Below the pieces are notes generated by a model that was not told the origin of the DNA, did no database searches, and saw nothing but the letters and a program-made list of their open reading frames with translations. DNA of 64,000 nucleotides from an uncultured Clostridia bacterium (GTDB lineage Bacteria; Bacillota; Clostridia; Christensenellales; Borkfalkiaceae), in the NCBI GenBank assembly GCA_934271255.1, contig CAKQQS010000007.1:24444-88443 (forward strand), in the 5' to 3' direction. The translations under genes were made by a program, and so were the position numbers. Of this stretch, positions 51,998 to 59,810 are shown in pieces. How positions within the stretch are numbered: position 1 is the first letter of the stretch; every line of letters starts with the position of its first letter.

Positions 51998-53051
51998 TTT
52001 GTTGTCCTTCAAACAGTCCTATTTGATAAATCGCGCTTTTAGGCGGTTCTTTGCCCATGTGTTCGTACCCTTTTTTCAATACGATTCTGCCGCGCGGCGT
52101 TCTTGCGATAAACCCGAGTTGCATTAAATAGGGTTCGTAAACTTCTTCAATCGTGCCGACGTCTTCGCCGACCATTGCGGAAAGGGTTTCGAGTCCGCAC
52201 GGACCGCCGTTGTATTTGTCTATCATCGCGTCAAGCAGTCTTTTGTCCGTAGCGTCCAGCCCCAACGGATCGATTTCGAGCCTGTCGAGCGCAAGTTTAG
52301 TATCGTCGAGAGTTATCGCGTCGTGGCGCAGTACCATAGAAAAATCGCGTACCCGTTTAAGCAGTCTGTTCGCTATTCTCGGCGTACCCCTGCTTCTCGT
52401 CGCTATCTCGTAACTTGCCGTTTCGTCGATGGGTATGTTAAGAACGTCCGCCGATTTTCTTACTATCAACGCAAGTTCGTCGTGCGTGTACGGATCGAGC
52501 CGACATAAAACGCCGAATCTGTCCCTTAACGGGGAAGCGAGCATACCCGCTCTCGTAGTCGCGCCGACGAGCGTGAACTTTTTTAAAGGTATCTGCACCG
52601 AACTTGCGGAAGGTCCTTTGCCCAAAATTATGTCGAGCGAAAAGTCTTCCATTGCGGGGTATAAAATCTCTTCGACGGAATGGTTGAGCCTATGTATTTC
52701 GTCGATAAACAAAACGTCCCCGTCGTTTAAGTTGGTGAGTATCGCCGCCAAATCCGCCGCCGATTTTATGGCGGGGCCCGACGTTACTTTAAGCATACCC
52801 CCCATTTCGTTCGCGATGATGTGCGCGAGCGTGGTTTTACCGAGTCCCGGCGGGCCGTAAAGCAAAACGTGGTCGAGAGTTTCGTTCCTTATCTTTGCCG
52901 ATTGCATAAACACGGCTAAATTGTTTTTGACTTTTTCTTGACCGACGTAATTTTCCATCGTCTTGGGACGCAAAACGTTTTCGACTTCGCTGTCGTATAG
53001 ATTCTGCGTGCTGACGACGAGTCTTTCGGAATCGTTATCGTAACCGTTCAT
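51984..53051 (-). CDS. ruvB: Holliday junction branch-migration ATPase RuvB
   Basis: A 355-residue AAA+ motor. Walker A GPPGLGKT at 66-73, Walker B LFIDEIHRL, sensor ATTRAG, arginine-finger region RSRGTPRIANRLL, and a C-terminal winged helix (EPYLMQLGFIARTPRGRIVL). It drives branch migration with RuvA. Between ruvA (1-base gap) and queA. Confidence 0.97.
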   Translation of the reverse strand: MNGYDNDSERLVVSTQNLYDSEVENVLRPKTMENYVGQEKVKNNLAVFMQSAKIRNETLDHVLLYGPPGLGKTTLAHIIANEMGGMLKVTSGPAIKSAADLAAILTNLNDGDVLFIDEIHRLNHSVEEILYPAMEDFSLDIILGKGPSASSVQIPLKKFTLVGATTRAGMLASPLRDRFGVLCRLDPYTHDELALIVRKSADVLNIPIDETASYEIATRSRGTPRIANRLLKRVRDFSMVLRHDAITLDDTKLALDRLEIDPLGLDATDKRLLDAMIDKYNGGPCGLETLSAMVGEDVGTIEEVYEPYLMQLGFIARTPRGRIVLKKGYEHMGKEPPKSAIYQIGLFEGQQNENE

Positions 53052-53052
53052 T

Positions 53053-53643
53053 TCATACTCCCCTTAACGCGAACAACACTATCTCTTCCGTAGTCTTCGC
53101 GCCGTTTGCCATTGCCCTTTTTATACGCTGAACGCTTTCTTGTCTGTTTAACCCGTAGGCGATTAACGCCGTTACGATGTTTTCGTCTACCGTAAAGTCG
53201 TCTTGCGGTTCGGTCTGAACGTACTCGGCGTCGGGCGCGTCCATAGACGTTACCTTTTCTTTGAGTTCGAGTATAATTCTCTCCGCCGTCTTTTTGCCTA
53301 ACCCTTTTATCTTTGAAAGCGTTTTTATATCTCCCGATGCGATTGCGACGGCAAGCCCTTCAAGACTGATGTTCGACAATACGCCTATGCCCATTTTAGG
53401 CCCTACGCCCGAAACGGTAATGAGTTTTAAAAACATGTTCTTTTCGTGCGCGTTGTCAAATCCGTAAAGATACACCCCGTCGTCTCTGACCGCCATATAG
53501 GTGTATATTCCGCCGCATTTTTCTCTGTTCAGTCTTGCGTAGCACGAAGAAGAACAAATCACTTCGTACCCTACGCCGTTTACGAACAGGAGCACCGTGC
53601 CGTTATAAGAATCTATTACTTCGCCTTGTAAATAACCGATCAT
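53053..53643 (-). CDS. ruvA: Holliday junction-binding protein RuvA
   Basis: A 196-residue RuvA with OB fold (1-65), helix-hairpin-helix pair (LKLITVSGVGPKMGIGVLS and LSKIKGLGKKTAERII) and C-terminal RuvB-binding domain. 9 bases downstream of ruvC, 1 base before ruvB. Confidence 0.96.
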   Translation of the reverse strand: MIGYLQGEVIDSYNGTVLLFVNGVGYEVICSSSCYARLNREKCGGIYTYMAVRDDGVYLYGFDNAHEKNMFLKLITVSGVGPKMGIGVLSNISLEGLAVAIASGDIKTLSKIKGLGKKTAERIILELKEKVTSMDAPDAEYVQTEPQDDFTVDENIVTALIAYGLNRQESVQRIKRAMANGAKTTEEIVLFALRGV

Positions 53644-53652
53644 TTTTTCTCC

Positions 53653-54144
53653 TTATACCTTGAACAGTCCCGTAAGTCTGTTCGTTTGCGCGTGAGTTAT
53701 CGCTACGGCGAGCGCGTCCGCCGCGTCGTCCGGTTTAGGTATTTCTTTAAGCCCTAAAAACCGCCGTACCATTTCCTGTATCTGGTGCTTGTCCGCTCTT
53801 CCGTAACCCGTCAACGCCTGTTTGATTTGCAACGGGGTATACTCGAATATCTGCCCGCATTCTTTTACCGCCGTCAGCAAAACGACTCCCCTTGCGTGCG
53901 CGACGTTGATACCCGTGGTTACGTTCTTTGCAAAAAACAACTCTTCTATCGAAATCTCGTTCGGTTTGAACTTGTCGATAACCTTTTTCACCCCTTCTTC
54001 GAGCAGGCAAAGTCGGGTGGGCAGGTTTTCTTCTTTCGGAGTCAACACGACGCCGTAGTCTATAACCCGTATTCTGCCGTTGTTGCTTTCTATGACGCCG
54101 TATCCGAGCGTTGCGAGTCCCGGATCGAAACCAAGTATTATCAA
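53653..54144 (-). CDS. ruvC: Holliday junction resolvase RuvC
   Basis: A 163-residue resolvase. The likely start is TTG at 54144 (reading MIILGFDPGLATLGYG), with AGGGGGTG about 8 bases upstream; an ATG at 54207 would add 21 residues not found in the family and would overlap the promoter. Catalytic acids: Asp7 in GFDPG, Glu in SIEELFFAKN, and the Asp pair in KPDDAADALAVA. First gene of ruvC-ruvA-ruvB-queA-tgt. Confidence 0.95.
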   Translation of the reverse strand: MIILGFDPGLATLGYGVIESNNGRIRVIDYGVVLTPKEENLPTRLCLLEEGVKKVIDKFKPNEISIEELFFAKNVTTGINVAHARGVVLLTAVKECGQIFEYTPLQIKQALTGYGRADKHQIQEMVRRFLGLKEIPKPDDAADALAVAITHAQTNRLTGLFKV

Positions 54145-54177
54145 CTCGGATACACCCCCTAGTTTAATATATCTATC

Positions 54178-54207
54178 ATTATATTGTATTTTCAAAATAT
54201 TTGTCAA
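54178..54207 (-). promoter_or_regulatory. Sigma-A promoter of the ruvCAB-queA-tgt operon
   Basis: Minus strand TTGACA (54202-54207), 18-base spacer, TATAAT (54178-54183): perfect hexamers, 34 bases before the TTG start of ruvC. Confidence 0.8.
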
Positions 54208-54288
54208 GTTTTTTGCATTTTTTTAAGTTTTTCAAGCAACTTTTAAGATTCGCGTTGTAAAATAAAAGAAAAAAGCGAATATTTTCAT

Positions 54289-54300
54289 AGGGTTAACCCT
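54289..54300. promoter_or_regulatory. 12-base palindrome before the HtrA-like gene
   Basis: AGGGTTAACCCT, a perfect palindrome 3 bases before the CGGGAG ribosome site of the protease gene. It could be an operator or a translation-blocking hairpin; not matched to a known regulator. Confidence 0.4.
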
Positions 54301-54314
54301 ATCGGGAGTTTTTT

Positions 54315-55682
54315 ATGAAAAAAAGTTTTTTGAAAAAGACAATCTCGTTACTGCTCGTTCTGGCGGTTTGCTTGTCCCTTACGGCTTGTACCGTCAGCGG
54401 TTCGGTAAACGACAACGGCTCGGACTCTTCTAAAAATGCCACGTTCTACGTCAACGACGACGGACATCTCATAATGACGGAAAACGGCGCGCAGATAGAT
54501 TTGGGGCTCGTTCGCGGACAAGACGGCAAGGACGGTTCCGCCGTCGAAAAAGGCGACAAGGGCGACAAAGGCGAGTCGGGCGACGTGGCTATCGAAAAAG
54601 CGAGCGAGAAAGGACTTCTTTCGGTTGTCAGCGTTTTGTGTACTTTCGATTACACCGTAAGCAACCGCTATCACGGAACGACCTACACGCGCGAAGGCAA
54701 TCAGGAAGGCGCGGGCGTTATCTATAAAGACGATAAAGAAAAAGGCGACGCGTATATAATAACCAACTATCACGTCGTTTACGAAAGCACTTACAATAAC
54801 GATATAGTCGACAATATTTACGTTTACCTTTACGGCAGCGAAACGATGCTTTATTACAGCAGCAACCTTTCTTACACCGATCAGGCGAACGCCGACGACA
54901 AAGCGATTAAAGCGACCTTTATCGGAGGCACTCTTACCTACGACATAGCCGTTTTGAAAATAAGCGATTCCGAAGTGTATAAGTCAAGCCCCGCAAAACC
55001 CGTAACGGTACGAAACAGCGACGAAACTTCCGCGGGCGAACCCGTAGTCGTTATCGGCAACCCCAAAAACGAAGGTATCGCGGTAACGAGCGGAGTTCTT
55101 TCGAGAACGAGCGAATATATAAGCATGTACGCCGCGGACAAGAGTTCCGTAGTTACGTTCAGAGTCATGCGCACGGACGCGGCGGTCAACAGCGGGAACT
55201 CGGGCGGCGGACTGTTCGATAAATCGGGTAACCTTATCGGCATAGTCAACGCAAAAACGACGAGCGACGGCGTGGATAATATGGCTTACGCCATTCCTAC
55301 GGCTATCGCGGTAAGATGCGCCGACCTTATAATAGAACGCAACACCAAACAATCGGGTATAGATTTGCCGAAAGCGGGCGTGGCGTTAATCATTTCGGAC
55401 TGCTATCTCGAAGCGGGAGCGGACGGCTCTTTAAAGCAAATCGAAGAAGTTGCCGTCGAGTCCGTTTCGGAAGGATACCCCGCGTACGGCAAACTTCAAG
55501 CGGGCGACAGAATAGTAAGCGTAACCCTTAAAGGAAAAACGACCGACGTAACGCAAAGATATATGCTTTTCGACATTATGCTCGAAGCAAGAATAGGCAA
55601 TACTTTGACTTACAATATCGTAAGAAACGGCAAAACCGAGTCTGTCGATATAGTTTTGACGAAATACGATACGGTAGCCTGA
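54315..55682 (+). CDS. HtrA/DegP-like lipoprotein serine protease with collagen-like linker
   Basis: A 455-residue exported trypsin-like protease. Lipoprotein signal with lipobox LTAC (Cys25), a linker with collagen-like Gly-x-y repeats (GQDGKDG and KGDKGDKGESGD, residues 68-90), a protease domain with catalytic His153 (TNYHVVY), Asp210 (TYDIAVLK) and Ser296 (NSGNSGGGLF), then a C-terminal PDZ-like region (about 350-450, AYGKLQAGDRIVSV). HtrA proteins degrade or chaperone misfolded envelope proteins. Anchoring by lipid rather than by a TM, and the collagen-like piece, are unusual. Monocistronic; first plus-strand gene, divergent from ruvC. Confidence 0.9.
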   Translation: MKKSFLKKTISLLLVLAVCLSLTACTVSGSVNDNGSDSSKNATFYVNDDGHLIMTENGAQIDLGLVRGQDGKDGSAVEKGDKGDKGESGDVAIEKASEKGLLSVVSVLCTFDYTVSNRYHGTTYTREGNQEGAGVIYKDDKEKGDAYIITNYHVVYESTYNNDIVDNIYVYLYGSETMLYYSSNLSYTDQANADDKAIKATFIGGTLTYDIAVLKISDSEVYKSSPAKPVTVRNSDETSAGEPVVVIGNPKNEGIAVTSGVLSRTSEYISMYAADKSSVVTFRVMRTDAAVNSGNSGGGLFDKSGNLIGIVNAKTTSDGVDNMAYAIPTAIAVRCADLIIERNTKQSGIDLPKAGVALIISDCYLEAGADGSLKQIEEVAVESVSEGYPAYGKLQAGDRIVSVTLKGKTTDVTQRYMLFDIMLEARIGNTLTYNIVRNGKTESVDIVLTKYDTVA

Positions 55683-55776
55683 CAACCGACGGATTTCCAA
55701 GTTTTGAAAATGCTTTTTCTCCCGTTCGGCGGTACAACACAACGACCTCCGTGTTCGCCGAACGTCCCCCATATTA

Positions 55777-55803
55777 TGCCAACCAAGAACAATGCGAGCC
55801 TTC
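55777..55803. repeat. Left arm of inverted repeat
   Basis: Begins TGCCAACCAAGAACAATGCG and pairs with the reverse complement of 56023-56048 with one clear mismatch over about 25 bases. Confidence 0.8.
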
Positions 55804-56022
55804 CGAATCGTCGATATTGAGCGATTCTCGGCAAACACTCTCTTAATGTACGCTTTGTACGTTTGCCTTCTCCTTCCCCCAAATAAAATATCGAAATGAC
55901 GACGGTTCGGTTGACTTTAAGTCATGTCTTTCGTTTTAAAACTAAAACCATGCTCTCCTTTTTTGCTGACAATTCACGCTTTCGGGCGTAATTCGATTTT
56001 AGTAAGCCCATAGCGAAAGGCA

Positions 56023-56048
56023 AAGGCTCGCATTGTTCTTGGCTGGCA
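56023..56048. repeat. Right arm of inverted repeat
   Basis: Reads AAGGCTCGCATTGTTCTTGG then CTGGCA, the reverse complement of the left arm. The two arms enclose about 220 bases; no target-site duplication was seen outside them. Confidence 0.8.
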
Positions 56049-56052
56049 GTCA

Positions 56053-56090
56053 AAACTAAAAAGACGCGTTTTTACGCGTCTTTTTAGTTT
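56053..56090. terminator. Two-way terminator between converging genes
   Basis: A 16-base perfect stem AAACTAAAAAGACGCG/CGCGTCTTTTTAGTTT with six-base loop. A and T runs in the arms let it stop transcription from both the protease gene (+) and the Cys-rich gene (-). Confidence 0.88.
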
Positions 56091-56182
56091 GGGTTTTATT
56101 CGTTTGATTTAATAACTATTGCGGTTGAACGGCAATTCCGCCTGCGCGGTTGCGAAAAACGGAAACGCCTTTCGCCCGACGA

Positions 56183-56389
56183 TTATTTACAACCGCAACC
56201 CCCGCCGAGTCCGCCGAAGCCGCCGAATCCGCCGTTTTTGCAAAGACAACATACAAGCCCTACGATGAGCGGCAGGCAGTAGCAATTGTCGGTGATGTGG
56301 TCGAGTATTCCCGACTTGCAAGCGCAAAGCATTAAAAGGATAATGAGTATCCAAAGACAACAGTTATTGTTTAAGCCTAAACAGTTCAT
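56183..56389 (-). CDS. Small cysteine/glycine-rich membrane protein
   Basis: A 68-residue protein with 12 cysteines, two hydrophobic segments (around CCLWILIILLMLCAC and CLPLIVGLVCCLC) and a C-terminal Gly-Phe repeat (NGGFGGFGGLGGGCGCK). GGAGG lies 6 bases before the ATG, which supports real translation. No known family was recognised; small Cys-rich membrane peptides of this type occur in Clostridia. A role in the spore coat or in metal binding is guesswork. Stands alone, with a shared terminator downstream. Confidence 0.7.
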   Translation of the reverse strand: MNCLGLNNNCCLWILIILLMLCACKSGILDHITDNCYCLPLIVGLVCCLCKNGGFGGFGGLGGGCGCK

Positions 56390-56496
56390 ACCGATCCTCC
56401 ATTGTTTAATAAAAGGTTTCGGGTATGTAGTGCGTAAAGTCCCGAAATACCTTCTACTTAATGTTATTAAATCTTACGAAAAAATGTTACAATAAT

Positions 56497-56525
56497 TTGC
56501 ATTTTTTTCCGCTTGTTGATATAAT
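56497..56525 (+). promoter_or_regulatory. Sigma-A promoter of the ECF S component-coaX operon
   Basis: TTGCAT (56497-56502), 17-base spacer, TATAAT (56520-56525). Transcription should start near 56532, leaving a leader of about 85 bases. Confidence 0.72.
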
Positions 56526-56533
56526 ACTATTAG

Positions 56534-56606
56534 CGGGTATCTGTTGAACTCGACTTTTATAACAAGGATTCCTTTTTAAGGACGGGTATCGCTGTTGCGA
56601 ACTCGA
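56534..56606 (+). promoter_or_regulatory. Leader with tandem sequence units, candidate pantothenate-related RNA element
   Basis: Two related units, CGGGTATCTGTTGAACTCGA (56534-56553) and CGGGTATC-GC-TGTTG-CG-AACTCGA (56583-56606), the second with two 2-base inserts, separated by 29 bases. Unit 2 can fold ATCG/CGAT around GTT/AAC; unit 1 can fold GTTG/CGAC. They fill the leader of an operon with a predicted vitamin transporter and pantothenate kinase. The known pan RNA motif of Bacillota, often in tandem upstream of pantothenate genes, is the obvious comparison, but I cannot confirm its consensus. Confidence 0.5.
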
Positions 56607-56617
56607 TCGGTTTTATC

Positions 56618-57256
56618 ATGGAAGAAGAAAACTTAACCGCGACGGAAAACGTCGCCGAGCAAAAAGAAAAGTATTTTACGGCGAGAAGAATTGCGTATTT
56701 CGCAATATTTCTCGCTTTAATCGTAGTCCTGCAACTTTTCGGCAGTTACTTTAAAGTCGGCGCGACTACGCTCAGTTTCGTACTCGTCCCGATTGTTTTG
56801 GGCGGTATGTTATTAGGCGTTATCGGGGGAACGGTTTTAGGGTTGCTGTTCGGTATACTCGTAATTTTACTCAACGGCGTTCTTATGCCCGACGGGTTTA
56901 CCAACCTTTTGATTGCCGAAAACCCTGCGGTTACCGTGCTTACGTGTCTTGTAAAAGGCGTTATGGCGGGGTTCGTTCCCGCGCTCGTCTTTAAGTTGCT
57001 GAAAGGCAAAAACGAGCTTGCGGCAACGATAGTCGCTTCGCTTCTCGCGCCGATTATGAACACGGGATTTTTCATCTTGGGCATGCTTTGCATGTCGGGA
57101 GTATTGATAAAAAACTTCGTGCCGAGCGGTACGAGCGTTTTGTATTTTTTGGTTATAGGTTGCGCGGGAATAAACTTTTTGGCGGAGTTCGCCATAAACA
57201 TAGTGTTGTCCCCCGCCGTTTACAGAGTAATTAAAGTAGTAAGGAAACGTTTTTAA
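56618..57256 (+). CDS. ECF transporter S component, probable pantothenate-specific
   Basis: A 212-residue membrane protein with about six TM segments after a 24-residue acidic N-terminus. The pattern (RRIAYFAIFLALIVVLQLFG, then TLSFVLVPIVLGGMLLGVIGG) is typical of substrate-binding S components of energy-coupling factor transporters. It is followed 1 base later by coaX, which uses pantothenate, so it is likely the pantothenate S component (PanT-like). The shared EcfA/EcfT module must be encoded elsewhere. The start lacks a clear ribosome site, which may fit control by the leader. Confidence 0.82.
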   Translation: MEEENLTATENVAEQKEKYFTARRIAYFAIFLALIVVLQLFGSYFKVGATTLSFVLVPIVLGGMLLGVIGGTVLGLLFGILVILLNGVLMPDGFTNLLIAENPAVTVLTCLVKGVMAGFVPALVFKLLKGKNELAATIVASLLAPIMNTGFFILGMLCMSGVLIKNFVPSGTSVLYFLVIGCAGINFLAEFAINIVLSPAVYRVIKVVRKRF

Positions 57257-57257
57257 T

Positions 57258-58028
57258 ATGATTTTAGTCATCGATATAGGAAACACGAACATAAAATACG
57301 GCGTTTATAAAGACGATAAACTTTACGCGTCGTTCAGAGTCAAAGCGGAAAAAGGCGGCATTTCGGACGAATACGGTCAGGCGTTGATGAACTTGCTCAA
57401 CACAAAATCCGTTTTGAAAAGCGATATAGAAGGCATTATAATTTCGTCCGTCAAACCCAGCCTTAACTATACCATTTCGCATATGTGTTCTTACTTTTTC
57501 GGTATTCAGCCGTTAATGGTCGGCAAAGGAATCAAAACGGGCATCAACATTAAGGCGGACAATCCGAGAGAGGTCGGCGCGGACAGAATAGCGAACTGCG
57601 TTTCCGCTTATAAAAAATACGGCGGGACTAACCTTATCACGATAGATTTCGGCACGGCTACAACCTTTAACGTAATAACGGCGAAAGGAGAGTTTATCGG
57701 CGGCGTCATCGCCCCCGGTATAAAAGGCGCGCTCGAATCGTTGGTGAACGGCACGGCTCAACTGCCTATGATAGAACTTAAAACGCCCGACAGCGTTATC
57801 GCGAAAGACACCGTTACCAACATGCAGGCGGGAATTATTTTCGGCTGGGCGGGACTCGTGGAAAATATCGTCAAGAAAATCAAAACGGAACTAAACGACT
57901 TCGACGCGAAAGTCATCGCGACGGGAGGACTCGGCGAAGTGCTGAAAGGCGAACTTAACTGCGTAAACGTATACGACAGAACCCTTACCCTGGACGGATT
58001 GTATTACATTTATCAATTAAACAAATAA
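57258..58028 (+). CDS. coaX: Type III pantothenate kinase
   Basis: A 256-residue ASKHA-fold kinase for the first step of coenzyme A synthesis. MILVIDIGNTNIKYGVY at the start is the phosphate-binding signature, PREVGADRIANCV is the pantothenate-binding block, and LITIDFGTATTFNVI and GVIAPGIKGALESL follow. AAGGAAACG lies upstream inside the S-component gene. The pair suggests uptake and phosphorylation of pantothenate. Confidence 0.97.
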   Translation: MILVIDIGNTNIKYGVYKDDKLYASFRVKAEKGGISDEYGQALMNLLNTKSVLKSDIEGIIISSVKPSLNYTISHMCSYFFGIQPLMVGKGIKTGINIKADNPREVGADRIANCVSAYKKYGGTNLITIDFGTATTFNVITAKGEFIGGVIAPGIKGALESLVNGTAQLPMIELKTPDSVIAKDTVTNMQAGIIFGWAGLVENIVKKIKTELNDFDAKVIATGGLGEVLKGELNCVNVYDRTLTLDGLYYIYQLNK

Positions 58029-58156
58029 CTTTTACCCCACCCTGCGTCGGTTTTTTCGGCAACCTTTTTAAAAAACACGCGGAACGAACTTACGTCGGCG
58101 GTCGAGTCAACCGTTTTAGGGTAACTTACGTTATAAAAACTTTATAAATTAAAACG

Positions 58157-58192
58157 GCGGGGACGCGTTATTAAACGCGTCCCCGCTTTTTT
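58157..58192 (+). terminator. Terminator of coaX operon
   Basis: GCGGGGACGCGT/ACGCGTCCCCGC perfect twelve-base stem, then TTTTTT. Confidence 0.9.
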
Positions 58193-58202
58193 GTTCTTTG
58201 AC

Positions 58203-58236
58203 GATTGCGTTGTTTTAACGCAATCGCGTTTTTTTG
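58203..58236 (+). terminator. Second hairpin after coaX
   Basis: GATTGCGTT/AACGCAATC stem-loop followed by GCGTTTTTTT; a likely back-up terminator. Confidence 0.75.
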
Positions 58237-58326
58237 CCGTTTATCGGTTTGGCATATAAAAAAGCGTCGTTTGCTTTTTTGCATATTTAAACGAAAAACC
58301 GTACCGTTTTAATATTTTCAAAAACT

Positions 58327-58350
58327 CACGGACGACTTTCGTCGCCCGTG
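58327..58350 (-). terminator. Terminator of the metG-tatD-ksgA operon
   Basis: CACGGGCGAC/GTCGTCCGTG stem with GAAA loop, followed by AGTTTTT on the minus strand, 36 bases past the ksgA stop. Confidence 0.82.
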
Positions 58351-58385
58351 TAAAATCTTTTTTGTCGTTTTGACAAAACTCGATA

Positions 58386-59210
58386 TTAAAACATTTTGCT
58401 GAACTCTATAAAGTCGGCGACGGACAGACTTTCGCCGCGAATCATTTTGTCTTTGCCCAGCCTTTCGACCATACCGTCCGCCGTTGCTCTGTCCGTTTTA
58501 AAAGTCGACATTATGTTGTTCGACAGCGTTTTTCTTCTGTTGTTAAACGCGCATCTTACCGCCTTGTCGTATTTTTCGACGTCTACGCCTTGATATTTTT
58601 CCCTGTCGATATCTATTCTTACCACAGCCGAATCGACTTTCGGGGGCGGTAAAAACTTGGTTTTGTCCACGTTTTCTATGATATACGCGTTGCCGACGAG
58701 CCCTACCGTAGCCGTTATCGCGCCGTAGTCGACGCTGCCTACTTTCGCCGCAAGTCTTAACGCGACTTCCTTTTGCACCATTATTACAAGGCTTTGAATG
58801 TTTTTCGCTTCCCTTACGAACTTTAAAATTATAGGCGTAGTGATATAATACGGCAGGTTAGCGACGACTTTGTATTTCGTTCCGACGCTTTTTTCAAGTT
58901 CCGCCGTCGGTATTTTCATTACGTCTTTAAAAGTTATTTCGACGTTGTCTTTGTTTGAAAACCTGTCCGTCAAAAGGTTTTTAAGCCCCGAATCCACTTC
59001 AAACCCGTAAACTCGGTTTGCAGATTCGGACAGTTTTTCGGTGAGCGTACCCGCCCCGCAACCTATCTCGACGACGGTATCTTCTTTCGTGATGCCGCCC
59101 TTTTCGACGATAGCGTCTAAAACGCCTTTGTCCGACAAAAAGTTTTGCCCGAGCGATTTTTTCAACGTAAATCCGTATTTTATCAGCAGTTCTTTTAACG
59201 CGTAATCCAT
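58386..59210 (-). CDS. rsmA: 16S rRNA dimethyladenosine transferase (KsgA/RsmA)
   Basis: A 274-residue SAM-dependent enzyme that dimethylates two adjacent adenosines in helix 45 of 16S rRNA. SLGQNFLSDKGVLDAIV, VVEIGCGAGTLTEKL (SAM loop), VVANLPYYITTPI (catalytic NLPY) and AFNNRRKTLSNN are all diagnostic. Adjoins the radical SAM gene without a gap. The usual rnmV gene in front is missing. Confidence 0.97.
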   Translation of the reverse strand: MDYALKELLIKYGFTLKKSLGQNFLSDKGVLDAIVEKGGITKEDTVVEIGCGAGTLTEKLSESANRVYGFEVDSGLKNLLTDRFSNKDNVEITFKDVMKIPTAELEKSVGTKYKVVANLPYYITTPIILKFVREAKNIQSLVIMVQKEVALRLAAKVGSVDYGAITATVGLVGNAYIIENVDKTKFLPPPKVDSAVVRIDIDREKYQGVDVEKYDKAVRCAFNNRRKTLSNNIMSTFKTDRATADGMVERLGKDKMIRGESLSVADFIEFSKMF

Positions 59211-59810
59211 TTAACTATCCTTTATGGTTTCCCTGACTTTAAGTTTAAGTCCGTTGCTTTTTGCAATCTCGTCGCACTCTTTAACCGCTTTACTTCCTAT
59301 GCAGTCGACCACGGACAACACGACGTCCATTCCCTTGCCCTTGCACTTTTTTGCAAAATCTATCAACTCGTCGTACGCCTTGCCGCCGAAAACAGAATGA
59401 CAAATGTTTTGGTATTTTTCTTTGTTTTCGGCATTTAAACTGACGTTGACCTTATCGACGCATCCGGAAAGTTTTTCCGTTACGTCGTATCCGTTAATCA
59501 AATTGCCTTGCCCGTTTGTATTAAGCCTTATTCTATACCCTTTTTCTTTCAGCGCGCGCGCGACTTCCAGCAAGACGTCCAGCCTGTAAGTCGGTTCGCC
59601 AAACCCGCAAAAGACGATTTCGGTATACTTTTTCGCATAGTCGATACTGTTTAAAACGTCTCGGGCGGTTGGCTCGTAGTCCAACTTCAAGTTGTTTCCG
59701 TAATAGGAATCCTTGCCGTTTCTTACGCAAAACTCACACGCGTTGGAGCATTTGTTGGTAAGGTTTATATATAAATTGTTATCTAATTCGTACGTGAACG
59801 TTTTCGCCAT
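59211..59810 (-). CDS. TatD-linked radical SAM protein
   Basis: A 199-residue radical SAM protein with CSNACEFC (CxxxCxxC) near residue 17, VFCGFGEPT (GGE-like SAM block), RLNTNGQGN and VNVSLNAENKEKYQ. Its size and the position immediately downstream of tatD (shared base 59810) fit the TatD-associated radical SAM family (TIGR04038). Function unknown; the fold resembles activating enzymes and QueE-like proteins. It occupies the place rnmV has in most Bacillota. Confidence 0.88.
   Translation of the reverse strand: MAKTFTYELDNNLYINLTNKCSNACEFCVRNGKDSYYGNNLKLDYEPTARDVLNSIDYAKKYTEIVFCGFGEPTYRLDVLLEVARALKEKGYRIRLNTNGQGNLINGYDVTEKLSGCVDKVNVSLNAENKEKYQNICHSVFGGKAYDELIDFAKKCKGKGMDVVLSVVDCIGSKAVKECDEIAKSNGLKLKVRETIKDS

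Larger units (their letters stand above)
55683..56182. other. 500-base stretch without a convincing gene
   Basis: Between the protease stop and the end of the small Cys-rich gene. It holds a 272-base segment bounded by imperfect inverted repeats and a strong two-way terminator. A 90-codon minus-strand frame crosses the left repeat and the end of the protease gene but shows no domain and no clear ribosome site. Confidence 0.7.
58029..58385. other. 357-base intergenic stretch between converging coaX and ksgA
   Basis: No gene is seen. It holds three hairpins, listed separately: two on the coaX side and one on the ksgA side. The rest is AT-rich with no repeat or RNA that I recognise. Confidence 0.7.

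Noticed and set aside
49652..54144. preQ1 riboswitch in the queA-tgt operon
   Set aside because: The genes follow ruvC-ruvA-ruvB with overlaps and no leader; nothing like a preQ1 aptamer was seen before ruvC.
55610..55882. 90-codon minus-strand frame across the left inverted-repeat arm
   Set aside because: Overlaps the end of the protease gene, has no recognisable domain and no good promoter. A GGAG-like stretch lies near it, so it is not fully excluded, but support is too weak.
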